DNA of 64,000 nucleotides from positions 2,350,759-2,414,758 of the forward strand of contig NW_024468911.1 of NCBI RefSeq assembly GCF_011745365.1, given 5' to 3'. Both the position numbers and the translations under genes were made by a program. The notes under the pieces are model-generated. The model was not told the DNA's origin. It did not search any database and saw only the letters and a program-made list of their open reading frames with translations. Positions 20,083 through 33,027 of this stretch are shown here, in pieces; the first letter of the stretch is position 1, and every line of letters begins with the position of its first letter. This stretch comes from Cryphonectria parasitica EP155 (Eukaryota > Ascomycota > Sordariomycetes > Diaporthales > Cryphonectriaceae).

Positions 20083-21738
20083 TCATCCGTCATATTCCTT
20101 CTTAGCCACCCGACCACACAGTTCCTTGAGCGTCTTGCCAGCCCATTCAAAGTCATCCATATCGAGGTAGACCTGCGCACTGAGACGAGCCCAGAATCGA
20201 CCGTCGTGATAGTATGTCGGGATGAAAGTCTTGTAATCATCAACAAGAACCTTGGTCATCCATGCCCAGATCCTCTGAGCATCCTTGTACGGAATCACTG
20301 TCTCGCCCTCTTTTTTGGCTGACGCGGCCGTGGCCTTGCCCTCCTTGCTCAAGATGTTCGCAGGAGGGCCAGCTTCTTCCACATCAGCCTCTTTCTCCCG
20401 GGAGCCCTCTGCGGCAGCAGTGGTGGCGGATCCTGCCTGGCTTTCCGATTCAGGCTCCACGACCAGAGGCAGAGCCACATTCACCATACCACACTTGGTC
20501 AAGGTGCCCTCCTCGTTCTGCATCACCTTGGTGCCCAGACAGCTCGCAACCTGCTCCCCTCCCTCCGAGGCCAGCTTCCACAGGTACGCCCTGATCCTCT
20601 CCTCTCCGCCCAGCCACTTCTCGCGCCACTCAATCGCATCCTTGACACACAGATACGGCGAGTTGTCCAGCGTGCCCACAAACTCAAACATGGTCACAAA
20701 CGCACTCTTGCTGCTGGGCGGCAGAGGATTGGGCCGCGCTGCCGCCGGATCGCGCGGGACATAGCCGTGCGAGGTCGGCAGCGTGGACCGAATGAGATGC
20801 TGGTTCCTCTGGGCCACGTAAAAGACGGCACAGCCGCGCGGGACAAACAGCCACTTGTGGCAGTTGCTGACGAGGAAGTCTGGGTCGAGGGCGCACAGGT
20901 CGAGCGGGATCAGCCCCACCCCCTGCGCGGCGTCGACCAGGCTGAGGACGCCCTGCTCGCGGCAGACGGACACCACAGACTCGTAAGGGAACGGCACGCC
21001 TGGGAGCGAGGACACGGCGTCAATGATGGCGATGCGGGGCCGGCGGCCTGCTGCTCGGGACGCCTCCAGGGCGGCGCGGAAGCGGGCTACGATCTCGGCG
21101 TCCGAGATGGGGTAGGTCAGCTGGACGTCGCGGCCGTGGACGAGGCCCCTTGTCGAGTCCGAGACGTAGTTGACCGTCTTGCCGCAGCTGCCGTAGATGG
21201 TGCTGAAGAAGAGGATCTCGTCCTGCCCGTCGTCTGTCCAGAACTCGGCCAGGGCGCGCAGGACCGTGTTGACCCCGTGGGTGGCATTGGGGACAAACAC
21301 CACCTCGTCGACCGAAGGAGCGTTGAGGAGCTTGGCGATGGCCTCGCGGCTCTCGTCGAGGAGGTCAGGGAACGTGTAGCGGATGAAAGGGTCCGGGGTG
21401 CGCTCGTAGAGGTTCAGGTAGTGCTGGCGGCGTTGTTGGATGGCGAGGGGATGAGTGCCGAAGGAGCCTTGAAAGGGGGGAAGAGGTCATTGATTGGCGG
21501 AGCAATGAAGAAAAGACTATTGTCTGAAGGAAGGAGAGGAGAGGGATGAGAGATGAGAGATGATGATGTTTATGGAGGAGTGAAATTTACCATGGTTGAG
21601 ATTGTGGTAGTCATCATCCAGCAGGAATAACTTTCGCACACTCTTGCCAAAAGCCAATGGCAGGTCGTCTAGCCCTAAACTGCTAATACCATTCGAGTCT
21701 AATTGCTGATTCTCGTCGTTGAGTTCGAAAGCACCCAT
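20083..21738 (-). CDS. Class V aminotransferase (PLP-dependent; isopenicillin N epimerase/Egt2-like)
   Basis: Two exons on the minus strand, 21591-21738 and 20083-21467, give 510 aa. The 123 bp intron has a GTAAAT donor and splits the NLNHGSFGTHP motif typical of the isopenicillin N epimerase/cysteine desulfurase-like branch. The PLP-binding Lys is in [12 protein letters not shown]; the cofactor Asp region is [10 protein letters not shown]. Related fungal proteins include the ergothioneine C-S lyase Egt2 and cysteine desulfhydrase-like enzymes. I cannot separate these from sequence alone, and no Egt1-like gene is in the window. A low-complexity Ala/Glu/Ser-rich insertion of about 60 residues interrupts the C-terminal domain. 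No organelle targeting signal is obvious. It diverges from the GH3 gene. Confidence 0.88.
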
Positions 21739-23409
21739 CTTGTTGGCTTGTATTCAATCGACACAACAGTACTATAATTAATATCGTGGACTTGATCACT
21801 TATTGGCCCCCAAATCGTGACCAATTTCGAACAAGGTGCGAGATTGTAAACTCAAGTTCGAGTCTGGCTCAATTGCATTGCGGCGGGATAATAAATATAT
21901 GAAGGGAGAAGAATGGGATCCCGTTGAAATGAGTCTTCAAGATCGCCGATGCCGTCGCAAACGGATCGGGATTGGGAGAGTCACAACTTACAGTAGCGGT
22001 GATCTCATGAGGGGCAGCACGCATTGCACCGTATCCCGGAGGCGAGAAGAGGGGCGTCTCCACCGTTTGTCGAGATAAGTGCCATAGTCTTGCTCTAGAA
22101 CACAACCACGAAGGGCGCCATGCGTAGTGCGCCCTTGCGAGTCAATGTTTATTGATGAGGTGAGTCAAGCCTCGCGGAGATTGTCAACGGGCAATTAGCC
22201 TTGGTTTAAGACATTATCTTTGGATCGTGAGTCTTCGTCTCCGCCTGGTATTTCAATGATAAGTAATTAGTTGCTGTGCTAATCAAGTATTTACTTGGTA
22301 GCTACAGCATTCAAGAATCAACAGTCACCGGATCCCATTTTGACAGGAGTCATACAATTGCCAAGACTACTTTTTGAGAACATAGCTCTGATGTTATCTT
22401 TTTTTCTCGTTTCGAAACTCCAGCACTTGCTATCAAAATCCAATTTGTACAACAAAAGACGTAACTAGATCATAATTACGTATCCGAGAAAAGGAAAAGA
22501 AAGGTACAACGTCAGTCATCGGCTTCTTCTTTTCGTTGGATGCTTTCCCACGAAAACAGCTTTTCGACTTTTGAGGATTTCCAAAGCCTCATACGCAATC
22601 AAATCATTTTGAGGAAATCAAGGTGCGCAGTAATGTCATCGGGCTTCTCAAGTAGGACAAAATCTCACTCTCAACTAATAGTGTAGCTCTTCATGTGCAA
22701 TCGACCACCTGACACGAGTCCATGCAACCTTGGTTACCCATCGAAGCTACTTTCTCCGCCTAATGAAAACACATAACCTCTTCTCGTGGCAATGATTTGC
22801 CTCTACCCTGCTGCCCTCCTGCAAACAATATTGGCTAAATCTTCAAGTGGCTGTGCGGGCCGCCATCGCACTGGTCCATTTCTTTTGAGTGGGTGAATAA
22901 CTAGACCGCAGCATGGAAACCAAGAAACAAGAAAGAAGAGAGAAAAAGTATGTAAGAACAAACCTCGGTGCGGTCGCTCAAGCTCCTCACCTAGACCAAA
23001 TGGGGCCATCCGCACCGACCCAGCTTACCATTGCAGCTGCTGGACGGCGAACGTGACCAGATGTTTGGTGAGGGCAGATTGAAAAAGAGATTAATCCCGA
23101 TTTGACACTGGGCGACGTTCCCTTGAGAGAGTTTGTGCCAAGGTGCGTGCCTAGGTACCAAGATTTGGATTTCCGGGTGAATCACTCAATATTGCCACTC
23201 ATGCGGTTCGCATATAGTCAAATAGATTGTCTTGGCTGCGTCTGGGTGGGCATCGTGTGAATTATAGCGCTGGTGAATTTATGTATAAGGAATGATGATG
23301 CCTTCTTACTTGTGCTGCTGGCTCTGAGGTGGTAGGTCTTCTTAGGTATCTAACACCCATTGGCCATTTGCAGTGGATATTAGGATATACGACCAACACT
23401 CTACCCACC
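21739..23409. other. Divergent intergenic region between aminotransferase and GH3 genes
   Basis: 1.67 kb, moderately AT-rich from about 22200 to 22800. No gene, tRNA or clear repeat seen. It must contain both promoters. Confidence 0.55.
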
Positions 23410-25693
23410 ATGATCCCTCTCGGACTCACCTTGGCCTTGGGGTCTTTATCATTATTCACAGTTCCTATTACCGCCCAAACATTTGACTGGTCAGCCGCAT
23501 ACACCAAAGCAAATGCGTCACTTGCCCTACTGTCCCTCCAGGACAAGGTCAACATTGTGACGGGCATCGGCTGGAACGACGGCCCCTGTGTAGGAAACAC
23601 GGCCGCCATCTCCTCCATCGGCTACCCAGAACTCTGTCTCCAGGACTCCCCACTCGGTGTTCGATACGCAACAAGCGTCACCGCCTTCACCCCCGGGATC
23701 CAAGCAGCCGCCACGTGGGACGTCGACTTGCTACTCCAGAGGGGCCAGTACCTTGGCGCCGAGGCCAAGGGCTGCGGCGTGCACGTTCTCCTGGGGCCCG
23801 TGGCCGGCCCGCTGGGCAAGAATGCACAGGGCGGGCGGATCTGGGAAGGGTTCGGACCGGACCCTTACCTGACGGGCATCGCCATGGAGCAGACCATCAT
23901 GGGGATGCAGGGCAGCGGCGTGCAGGCGACAGCAAAGCACTACATCCTCAACGAGCAGGAGAAGAACCGCGAGACCCTGTCGAGCAACCTCGACGACCGT
24001 GCCATGCACGAGCTGTACCTGTGGCCCTTTGCCGACGCCGTGCACGCCGGCGTCGCCAGCGTCATGTGCTCGTACAACAAAATCAACGAGACGTGGGCCT
24101 GCGAGAACGACGGCACCCTGAACACGCTGCTCAAGGACGAGCTGGGGTTCCTGGGGTATGTGATGAGCGACTGGGACGCCCAGCACACGACTGTTGCGTC
24201 GGCTGTGAATGGTCTGGACATGACCATGCCGGGCAGCGATTACAGCGGCGGCACGATCCTCTGGGGACCGCAGCTCCTGAGCGCCGTGCAGAGCGGCCAG
24301 GTAGCCGAGAGCCGTGTGGACGACATGGTCACCAGAATTCTAGCCGCCTGGTATCTCGTCGGGCAGGACGGGGGCACGTATCCTTCTATTAACCTGCAGG
24401 CCAACGTGCAGTCGACCCATGCCGACAACGTTCGAGCCATCGCCAGGGACGGCATTGTCCTGCTGCAGAATGAAGACTCTGTCCTTCCTCTGCAGTCGCC
24501 CAAGAAGATTGCCCTCGTTGGTTCTGCGGCCATTGTGAATCCCGCCGGTGCCAATGCCTGCACGGATCGGGGCTGTGATACTGGGACACTGGGTATGGGC
24601 TGGGGCAGCGGAACAGCCCAGTATCCCTATCTGGTTGCCCCTTATGATGCCCTCAAGAACAGGACCTCCGCAGACGGGACGACTTTGACCCTCAGCAGCA
24701 CCGACGATACAGGCAGTGTGTCGAGCACAGTATCTGGTGCGGACGTGGCGATTGTCGTCATCACATCAGACTCGGGAGAGGAATACATCACCGTCGAGGG
24801 CAACGTTGGTGACAGGAATAATCTCGACCCTTGGCACAGCGGCAACCAGCTTGCCCAGGCTGTGGCAACGGCCAACAACAACACTATAGTCGTCGTGCAG
24901 AGCGTCGGCCCTGTCATCCTGGAGACCATCCTGGCCCTGCCTGGTGTGAAGGCGGTTGTCTGGGCAGGGTTGGGCTCGCAGGAGAGCGGGAATGCCCTGG
25001 TGGACATTCTGTACGGCGACACGACCCCGTCTGGGAAGCTTCCCTTTACCATCGCCAAGGCTACCTCTGATTATCCTTCTAGCATCGTGACTGGTGAGGA
25101 TGATGATTTTACAGAGGGTCTATACATCGACTATCGGCATTTCGATGAGAGCGACATTAGCCCACGATATGAATACGGCTTTGGGTTGTGTAAGCGTTCT
25201 CTTTATAAGTCGCTGATCCGTTGACAAAGCCAGTTTGCTAACAAGTGACTGAACTACCCACCTTGCTCATTACAAAAATAAAGCATACACGAGCTTCACC
25301 TACGCAGACATCTCTGTAACCTCCACCGCCGCCTCGGGCCCTGCAACAGGCGCCACGGCCCCAGGCGGACGGACAGACCTCTTCGAGACCGTCGCCACAG
25401 TCACAGCAACCATCACCAACAGCGGCTCCGTCGCCGGTGCCGAGGCCGCCCAGCTGTACATCAGCCTGCCCACCAGCGCCCCAGCCTCGCCCCCCAGGCA
25501 GCTCCGTGGGTTCGACAAACTCTCGCTCGCGGCTGGGGCTCAGGGGACAGCTACTTTTAATCTGCGCAAGAAGGACCTGAGCTACTGGGACGTGGCTAGC
25601 CAAAACTGGATTGTCCCGAGCGGGAATTTCGTTGTGAGTGTTGGGGCCTCGAGTAGAGATTTGAGGTTGAATGCAACGCTTGCGGTTTCGTGA
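23410..25693 (+). CDS. Secreted GH3 beta-glucosidase
   Basis: Two exons, 23410-25189 and 25284-25693, give 729 aa. The intron (94 bp, GTAAGC...AAAG) splits the motif YGFGLSYTSF, common at this position in GH3 genes. A signal peptide covers about residues 1-22 (MIPLGLTLALGSLSLFTVPITA). The GH3 N-terminal barrel carries the nucleophile D254 in GYVMSDWD. The substrate motif KHYILNEQE lies upstream. The GH3 C-terminal domain follows with LPGVKAVVWAG and GKLPFTIA, then a fibronectin type III-like domain ending in GNFVVSVGASSRDLRL. The size and order fit fungal extracellular beta-glucosidases that turn cellobiose into glucose, complementing the GH7 enzyme in this window. The ATG at 23410 is preferred because the upstream extension would bury the signal peptide. 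Confidence 0.96.
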
Positions 25694-26205
25694 TGGATGT
25701 GGGCTGGGGGGGGGGGGGGCCGCAAAATGGAAATGTCAAGAGTGCCAGCTCCTACGTGAGCATAAATGGTAGTGATAAATAGATCACGAAACACCGGAAC
25801 AATATCATGATATTACTATCTGAGCTCTTCGGCCTGGATTCTAGTTTGGATGCTATTAGGCTGCTGGTCGCGAGATCATACGAATTATGTTCCAAGTCTC
25901 AGGCGAAATTGCAACCTGAGAAAGCAAGATTGCAAAGTAAAAGCGGATCAAGCTTGAGCATGTATAGTATCTGCTCTAGTATCAAATTCCAGGGGACAAA
26001 TAGATTTATTGCAACTGAGTTCAAAAGATGTTATATCATGTTTTGTTTAAGTACGAGGACTTTATGTATATTCCAGGAATGAAGAGATCTGTCTAGAATG
26101 TAAGAAAGTATCTTCCCCTCACTTGAATGAGGCGGTCATGGTTGATATAAATAGACTGACATACTACTATATAACGGCTGATTGTTTCCATTGATTCTGC
26201 CTGCA
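25694..26205. other. Convergent interval between GH3 and M24 genes
   Basis: 3' flanks of two converging genes. It includes a run of 14 G (25706-25719) 13 bp past the GH3 stop codon. No gene seen. Confidence 0.6.
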
Positions 26206-27768
26206 CTAAAGTTCCAACACAGGCTGATCATGCTCCCGAATATGGTCGCTGACAGGGTGAATAAAGTGATAGATTGACTGCCGACCATACACCCACTCCC
26301 AAGATTGCGTCTCCTCGCTCCAGTACACATCTTCCTCCAGCGGGAATTTGACGGTCAAGTTCTTCTCTGGCACGTAGTGCTCAGCATATAGCTCGATGCT
26401 ATAGTATGTATTCTTGAGCAAGGGCAAATCCCCCAGGAAAGGAACCTTGTCTTGGAGATTTGTCATTCCTGCAACGAGAATTTTAATCATCTCAGTTTCT
26501 GGACGGAGGAGGAGTCGGGGTTTGGAACTCACCAATGAGTGTCCCCGCACTGTGACCAAACTCGCCTGTGGCATGGCAGTAGATCTTACCCTCGATGCCC
26601 TCTTCTTCCATCTGGGCACGAATGTTGTGGAGGATGTCGTTGCCGCTCATACCAATCTTCATGTGCTCGCGGGTCATGTCCTGCAACCTGTTGGCCTTGC
26701 TCAGCCCTTCCAGCATGCTTGCAGGTATATCAGCCTCGGTATCCCCGGGTGGCAACACGTATCCGAGGTGCTGGGTATCCGTGTTCAGCCCCAAAGCCGT
26801 CACGCCAAAGTCGCAGTGGATGATATCGCCAAACCGAATCAAGTGTGCCGGGGTCCCAGGCTCCTCCTTTGGCGATGGAGAACACATGCTACAGTCATTC
26901 TCCGTCAGGATAGACACGTCAGGCTGAAACCACGTTGTGTAGTTGAGCGCCTGGATCTTTTCCCTCATCCACCATTCGACATCCTGGGCAGTAGTCACCC
27001 CAGGCCGAATGACCCTACTGCTGAAGGCCTCCTCGATGATCGCCCAGGCCGTCTCCATAATCCTGTGGTACCAGTCCAGGCGCCGGTCGATCATGGTAGC
27101 GATCAGCTCGACGCCAATCATAGGCTCCAGGACGAACCTGTCGCTCCACTCCTCACCAAGAGCAGCAACGATGGCGTCCCTCTCGCCAGCGTGCAGACCG
27201 CCCGAGAAGGCGATCTCAGAGTGCGTGTTGAGCGCAATGCTGCGGGGCTGCTGCTCCTCGAGGATGGATCGCAGCTCGGACCACACGAGGGGCGTGTTGT
27301 CGATCCACGAGTATGCCGAGGGCTTACCTCCCGTGGCGTTGGCCAGGAAGAGCTGCATGGTGCGGCGACGGGCTGAGAACTGTGTGAAGTCTTTGAGGGC
27401 CCAGAAGACGGTATCCTCAGCATACTCACGCTGGCTAATCTGTGGGTGGACTGTGGTGTTAGCGATATCACAAGAAGGGTCAAAAGGTTAGACCATGTGC
27501 AGATTGGAGTAGAAGGCTAGAGAGTTTTAAAGCACTGGGAGGAGGGCCAATGACAGACAAGCCATGCGTCGACGTTATACTTGCTCAGAATCCCCGGAAT
27601 GAGAAGTTTCCGCTCCTCGGTCCAGGAATTGACGATTTGCTCCTGCTCTCGTAAGGGAGGCAGCGTCTGAAACTGAGGTCTCTTGGAGGCATCTGCCGAG
27701 GCATGGCATCTCGAGATAAGGAGGGCTAAACAGCCCAGAACAGAGACCTGCAAACCCTGATACCTCAT
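26206..27768 (-). CDS. Secreted M24-family (prolidase-like) metallopeptidase
   Basis: Three exons on the minus strand: 27559-27768, 26533-27439 and 26206-26468, giving 459 aa. Residues 1-24 form a signal peptide (MRYQGLQVSVLGCLALLISR then CHA). M24 pita-bread proteins cleave Xaa-Pro bonds or methionine, or are non-peptidase binders. The five expected metal ligands are visible: D280 and D291 in the D-x10-D spacing, H366 in EFGHSAG, E398 in YYSIELYAE and E417 or E418 in PLEEDVYW. The enzyme is therefore probably active and extracellular, unlike cytosolic prolidases. The first intron uses a weaker GTCTGT donor; the frame and the conserved DAWL/ISQREYAEDT junction support it. The second intron is 64 bp with a GTGAGT donor. 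Substrate unknown. Confidence 0.88.
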
Positions 27769-30700
27769 TTTTGTTCTTCTCTTTTTGTACTTTTCGGGCT
27801 CAAAGGATAATTTTAAGATCCCACAGGGGCTGCGCGAGAGCTGCCGGACGTCTGGAAGGTGGTGAGAGGCAACGCGGCGTGGTCGATACACCGGAAACGA
27901 GTGTATTGATGCGCTGCAGAACGAGAAGGAAGAAAGGGAAATGGAGGGTAAAGCTGCTGGCTAGGTGAGACTATCTAGATGGAGAGTGCCTAACGATATT
28001 GGCGCCCATGGAGTCACTCGCCGTTGCACAGATACTATGCGGTCAAAGAAAAGAAGACGTCGAGATTGGGTTGTCGGATCGGCATTTATCTCCACTTTTG
28101 CCGCCTGCGGCTCCGCTGGCTTTGAGTTGCCTATTTTGGCTGTGAAATACTTGCAGGGGTCAGACGGATGGCAAAGTCCATAGAAGGAGGTATAGGAGCT
28201 GGGCTGTGAATTCCACCTTTGCAAATCTCAGGAATATGGATGACCATCATCTTTTTTAGTCATACAGGGGGATCTTGAACTCCCTACAGCTTTCACAGAA
28301 GATTTGCATGGTAGGGATGACTATCTAGGAACACAACAATCTCTTTCAGCAAGTTCCTAAGCTACGGGTGATGATGCGAAGCGCATTGCTCGTGTTTATA
28401 TGAACAGCTTATAACAGTCAGGAAATGAGCCCGGTGTACATGAAATATTTCATCACTTATCCTTATCCTGGTCCTTCTGGAGGGGGGGGGGGTGTTTCTT
28501 TCCAAACAAACAAACAAGTACGAGTCGAGTTTCGACCCTCGCAACGGATCGACCCTTGACTTGCCAAGCAAAGAGATAACGACGTCGAAAATCCATCCTG
28601 AGCTCGATCGCAAGTCCTGCGCGAATGATGCAGAACTACAATGGAGTGGCGTGATATGACCATCGTAACCATAATGACTCAAGCAGCTTTTCATCGTCTA
28701 TGGTGTAAACACTCTTGTCGACTTGGTTGTCTATGCTGTCTGCAGCTCTTCGTAGAGAGGCATCTGTGAGGTAGCGCTTAGACCCCTATCAACTGCCTTT
28801 GTGAGCGCAGGGCATACTGATGATGGATATCAATGAGAAACATGCCTCAAAGTCCCGTAGGCGTGGTGGGAATGCGAATGGTGTATAACACTTAGTCCTT
28901 ATTTTGAGATGTAGAGGATGCCTTGTTGGCAGAATAATTCTGACAATTACCATTTAATTCAACGTTACTTGGGATAATGCAACGTGCTGATGTGTTCTAT
29001 GACTGGGGCAACAAATCTCACTGTGCCCTTGGGCATTGTCAGCAAACCTTTCTCATAAAGTAGAGCAAGTGTTTGTCAGTGATCTTACTGATGACTTTTT
29101 TGATGCATGAGACATCGGGATCAAGTCTTAGTCCTGGGCAACGGAGGTATAGTCATTTTAACTTTAAACAATTAAGCTCTGAAAGACAAGGTTTCAAATA
29201 AAAAGATAACAACCTTGGAAATCAATCTGTTGTTGTCATCATAGGAAGTCACAGGCAATAGCGTGAAAAGAGAACATGGTGAAATCATGGCCATGGGGGA
29301 ATCCCACAAAGGGGAGTATAAGGAATGGGATGGGACAAGAGCTTATTTAGGGAACAAACCGAAATGACAGTTTGGAGCTGCAAGGAAAACAAGCTGTAGC
29401 TGTGTGGTTTAGCAAGCAATAGTTGACTATGACGAGAATGGAATCTTCTGGTTAGCTTCCTGTCATGGCGAGGTTTGAAAGCGGGTCGTATTATCTGTTT
29501 GAAATAAAGTCCATATCTGCAGCTCTAAATTAAAACCCGAAATGAAAGCTGTACATATGGCTTCAGAGCCTCGTTGTGAAAGGTACTGATGCCATAGTCA
29601 CTAATGGCACACAATAATATCACGGACTATACTCAACTTGCAAAAAAGTCCGGGCATACACATCTATAATTTCTCTTCTTGTAACAGGAATACAATTTGA
29701 GTTCCGCAATCGGAGAGCCATGAAGCACCCGCTACATCAGCGAGGCCCGTGAATATTGTCATAGTAATAAGAGAAGTACCACAGGACCACTTGCACCTGA
29801 AGAGCATCCACACCCGGACCACGCATCACCGCAAGCCTCAACGTGGCTGAAGTTAGTGTCGGCGATGATAGATCTTAGCACGATAGAAATCCGGTGGAGA
29901 AAAAAAGGGATCTAGGCAGTTATTTCGTTCATGCCTCTAATATGTTCTGTCTGTAGAGACGTAGAATATCAGAATGACGTGTACCCCGTGTGGATTACGG
30001 CGCAGTGGGGGCGGGCCCTCAAGGATGCCAATGCAAAGAAAAGAAAAGAGAAGAAGAAAGAAGAGAAAAAAAGCAGAAGAGTGGGAGGGACAAGCAGAGA
30101 GTAACCGACCATTATCCGATCAAGCGGATCCAAGTAGTGGGTTCGTTCGCCGGGTGCTTCACACTTTTCGGTGGGCCCTTGGGTGGATATCTCGTCAAAA
30201 GATGAGTTTCAGGATAGAATCCCCTATCAGACCGGTCAGTATCCCTATAAAGTGGCTACCGGAATGTGGGAGACTTTGTGGGCTTGAGATCATTGATGCT
30301 AAATTGTAAAAGTTTGTTTTTGCGATGATATCTACAGGAGTTCTAGGTCCCGGCCAGACATGCTCGGCTTAGATCCCTCCAGCTCCATCCACTACCAATT
30401 TCATCCAGGGCCACGCATCCGAACCTTACTGGAACGGAGATACTGCAGTAGCCTTTTTCGAACTATCTTTAATTTACAAGAGGCATGAATGGGTCAGATA
30501 TTTTCCGTAACAGTCTTAGAACAATGGCACCTGACAACGTGGGAAAAGACCAGATTTTCCCTTACTGAAGTAATATATAATACTACATAGTAGCGGAACC
30601 CGGCGTTTTCCATCGAACATATTGTACCATAGTACTATGACCATAGGGAAATATTATTTTATCAAGTTACTGTGAATAATGTATGATCATACTTCTCCCA

Positions 30701-31708
30701 AAGAGGCCCAGTGCAGCCTGTAGTCCCATCCCCCGGATCAAGTCCAATAATTGATTATTGCCATAGTCGTAGAATAAAACTTCTCATGAAAACAGCGTCA
30801 ATTTTCTCATCTTTGAGAGCGACCTTGAGACCTCGGAGCACCCGAGGATCATACTTGCATAAAGCCCCGAATCCTCTAATCTATTTCCGCTTTAGTGCCG
30901 TTCTAACTCCGGTCCGTGAAGAAAGAATACAGCCTACAAGATGCAGCCACCGCCTCATGTCCTCGGTACAATCTTGAAAGTGAAGATAAGTTGCGTGGCT
31001 GGCTGCCCGGGAGTGCCGGATACGGGTCTTTGGAACCCCTGGCGCGCGCGCGCTTCCCTGAGCGTTGACGACTTCGCCGCTCCAAAGGATATCCACTGCG
31101 CGGAGCCGCCTGACTGTGTGTGGGTCCTCGGGGAGGAGTGTGTAAGACTCTGTGACCTTCATACCATGGCTTTGTTGTTATGAGGCCAGAGACATAAGAA
31201 GGACAAAAGAAAAATTCAGCAGCCGTGGGGCATTCTCTTCTTCTTTCCTGGCCACGTACTCACCCACTACTTAGTCCAGGTGCGTGAGGCTTAGTTTTTT
31301 TATTTTTGTTGTGGATTTCTTTGTTAATATCTATCACATCGAGGCATCTGGCTAATACCAGGGCCAGACGTGGGCTTCGGAGTGGCCCTTATGCAACTGA
31401 GCCCATGCGATGTTGAATCGTGGATCACAATTTGATAGGATGCATGAGGGACATCTTGTCACAATGCTACCGTCGGCGGGCACCGGTCAGGAAATGAGCA
31501 ATGCCATCTGGACCCTAACAGCAGAAGGAAAGATTGTAAAGTATATAAGGCGAATCTTCCTCTTGCCACGACGGCTCGGTACTAAGTGTAACAGCTTCAC
31601 AACCGTTAACCAGAGGACCTTGGCTCTCCTTCTCGCATTCGTTTTCCCAAGTGCAGTGCTGTCAATCATTCATTATTACATAATCCAAGGTTTATTATTC
31701 TGATAACA
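27769..31708. other. 3.9 kb gene-free divergent interval
   Basis: Lies between the M24 (-) and tyrosinase (+) starts. It is more AT-rich than the genes and has stops in all frames at short spacing. It contains an 11-G run (28482-28492), a purine-rich AAGAAA stretch (about 30038-30077) and a short GCGCGC run near 31040. No protein similarity or RNA gene recognised. It could hold a decayed mobile element or a long regulatory region; neither is demonstrated. Confidence 0.5.
31542..31549 (+). promoter_or_regulatory. TATA box of the tyrosinase gene (candidate)
   Basis: TATATAAG lies 160 bp upstream of the tyrosinase ATG. The position and match suit a TATA element with a leader of roughly 130 nt. 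Inferred from sequence only. Confidence 0.5.
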
Positions 31709-33027
31709 ATGCATTCACTTATCACCAATCTCCTGCTTGCCGCAGGATCTGTCCAGGCAGTCTCCGTCCCAAGATCTGCCCAGTTAAGCCAACCGCTTTC
31801 TGCCCAGACCAACTCTACCGAAACAACATTCTACTTCAACGGAACCTGCACGGCAGACAATATCCGCGTCCGCAAGGAATGGCGTAACCTGACGCCATCC
31901 GAGAAGGAGGCCTACCTCACTGCTGAGAAGTGCCTCTTCAATCTCCCGGCCAACACTACCCTCGACGGCGTCACCAGCCGCTGGAGTGATTTGCAGGCCG
32001 TGCACCGCACCCTCCAGAACATGACCTCGTATGGTGTATATGTTGCGGATATCGTTCACAATGTTGTAAGTTTGGGGGTTTATTTTTTCCACCACAAACC
32101 TGAGACACGAACATCGTCTCGTCACTCACCCAGCATACTCATTCATATACTTGAACAGGGACAATTCCTGCCCTGGCACCGGTACTACATGCATACGCAC
32201 GAAACCCTCCTGCGCACCGAATGCAACTATACAGGCCCCATGAGCTGGTGGAACGAGGAGGCGGACGCCAACGCAGGAGATCTGTTCCGCTCCGAGATGT
32301 GGTCTGCCGAGTCCTTTGGCGGCAACGGCACCGGTCCGGATGCCTGTCTGGTCGACGGTGCCTTTGCCAATACCACTATGCACATCGGACCTGGGCTGAC
32401 GAACACCGAATACTGTCTCGACCGCGCGTGGACATCCGATTATATTGAATACATGGGCACGGAGAAGCTGGATACTTGCAGGATTCACAATGATTACTTT
32501 TCTTTCTTCAACTGCATGGTGGATTTCAACACGAGCCCACACGTTGCTGGGCACAACTCCAGTGGAGGCATTGTAAGTTCTCTCCTTTTCACCTCCCTCC
32601 TTCTCTCCCTCCTTCTCTCCCTCTTTCTCTCTCCCTCTTTGACCCCACTCTCTCTCCCTCTCGCCCTTTTTGAGAAGGCAGATTGGAGGCTTGAAATGAG
32701 AGGAACAAAAAATTGACCAGAACATCTTAGATGTCGGACATCTACTCCTCTGCCGGTGACCCGATGTTCTTCATGCACCACAACTACATCGACCGCGTGT
32801 GGTGGAAGTGGCAGACGGCTAACGCATCCTCGCGCCTGTCCGACATGTCCGGCAATGCCTGGAACTACACCTTCTTTGAGGAGAACGATATTACCCTGCC
32901 AGCTTCCGTGAACCTGAACACCACTCTCGACTACGTCCTCACCACTTTTGATATCTTGCCTGATATCAAGGTTGAGGAGGTTATGAACGCGCAGGGAGGT
33001 TATCTTTGCTATGAGTATGATTACTAG
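31709..33027 (+). CDS. Secreted short tyrosinase (type 3 copper oxidase)
   Basis: Three exons (31709-32065, 32159-32572, 32731-33027) give 355 aa with all introns in phase 0. A signal peptide (MHSLITNLLLAAGSVQA) leads into an N-terminal fungal segment, then the tyrosinase central domain. CuA ligands are H117 and H126 in HNVGQFLPWH, with H99 the likely first. CuB ligands are H247 and H251 in SPHVAGH, plus the HH pair H273/H274 in DPMFFMHHNYIDR. Such enzymes oxidise phenols to quinones and may act outside the cell on plant phenolics. The protein lacks the long C-terminal lid of melanogenic tyrosinases. Several N-glycosylation sequons are present. Intron 1 (93 nt) has no stop and is a multiple of three, so unspliced message keeps the frame but would add 31 residues between two copper ligands. 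Confidence 0.94.
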
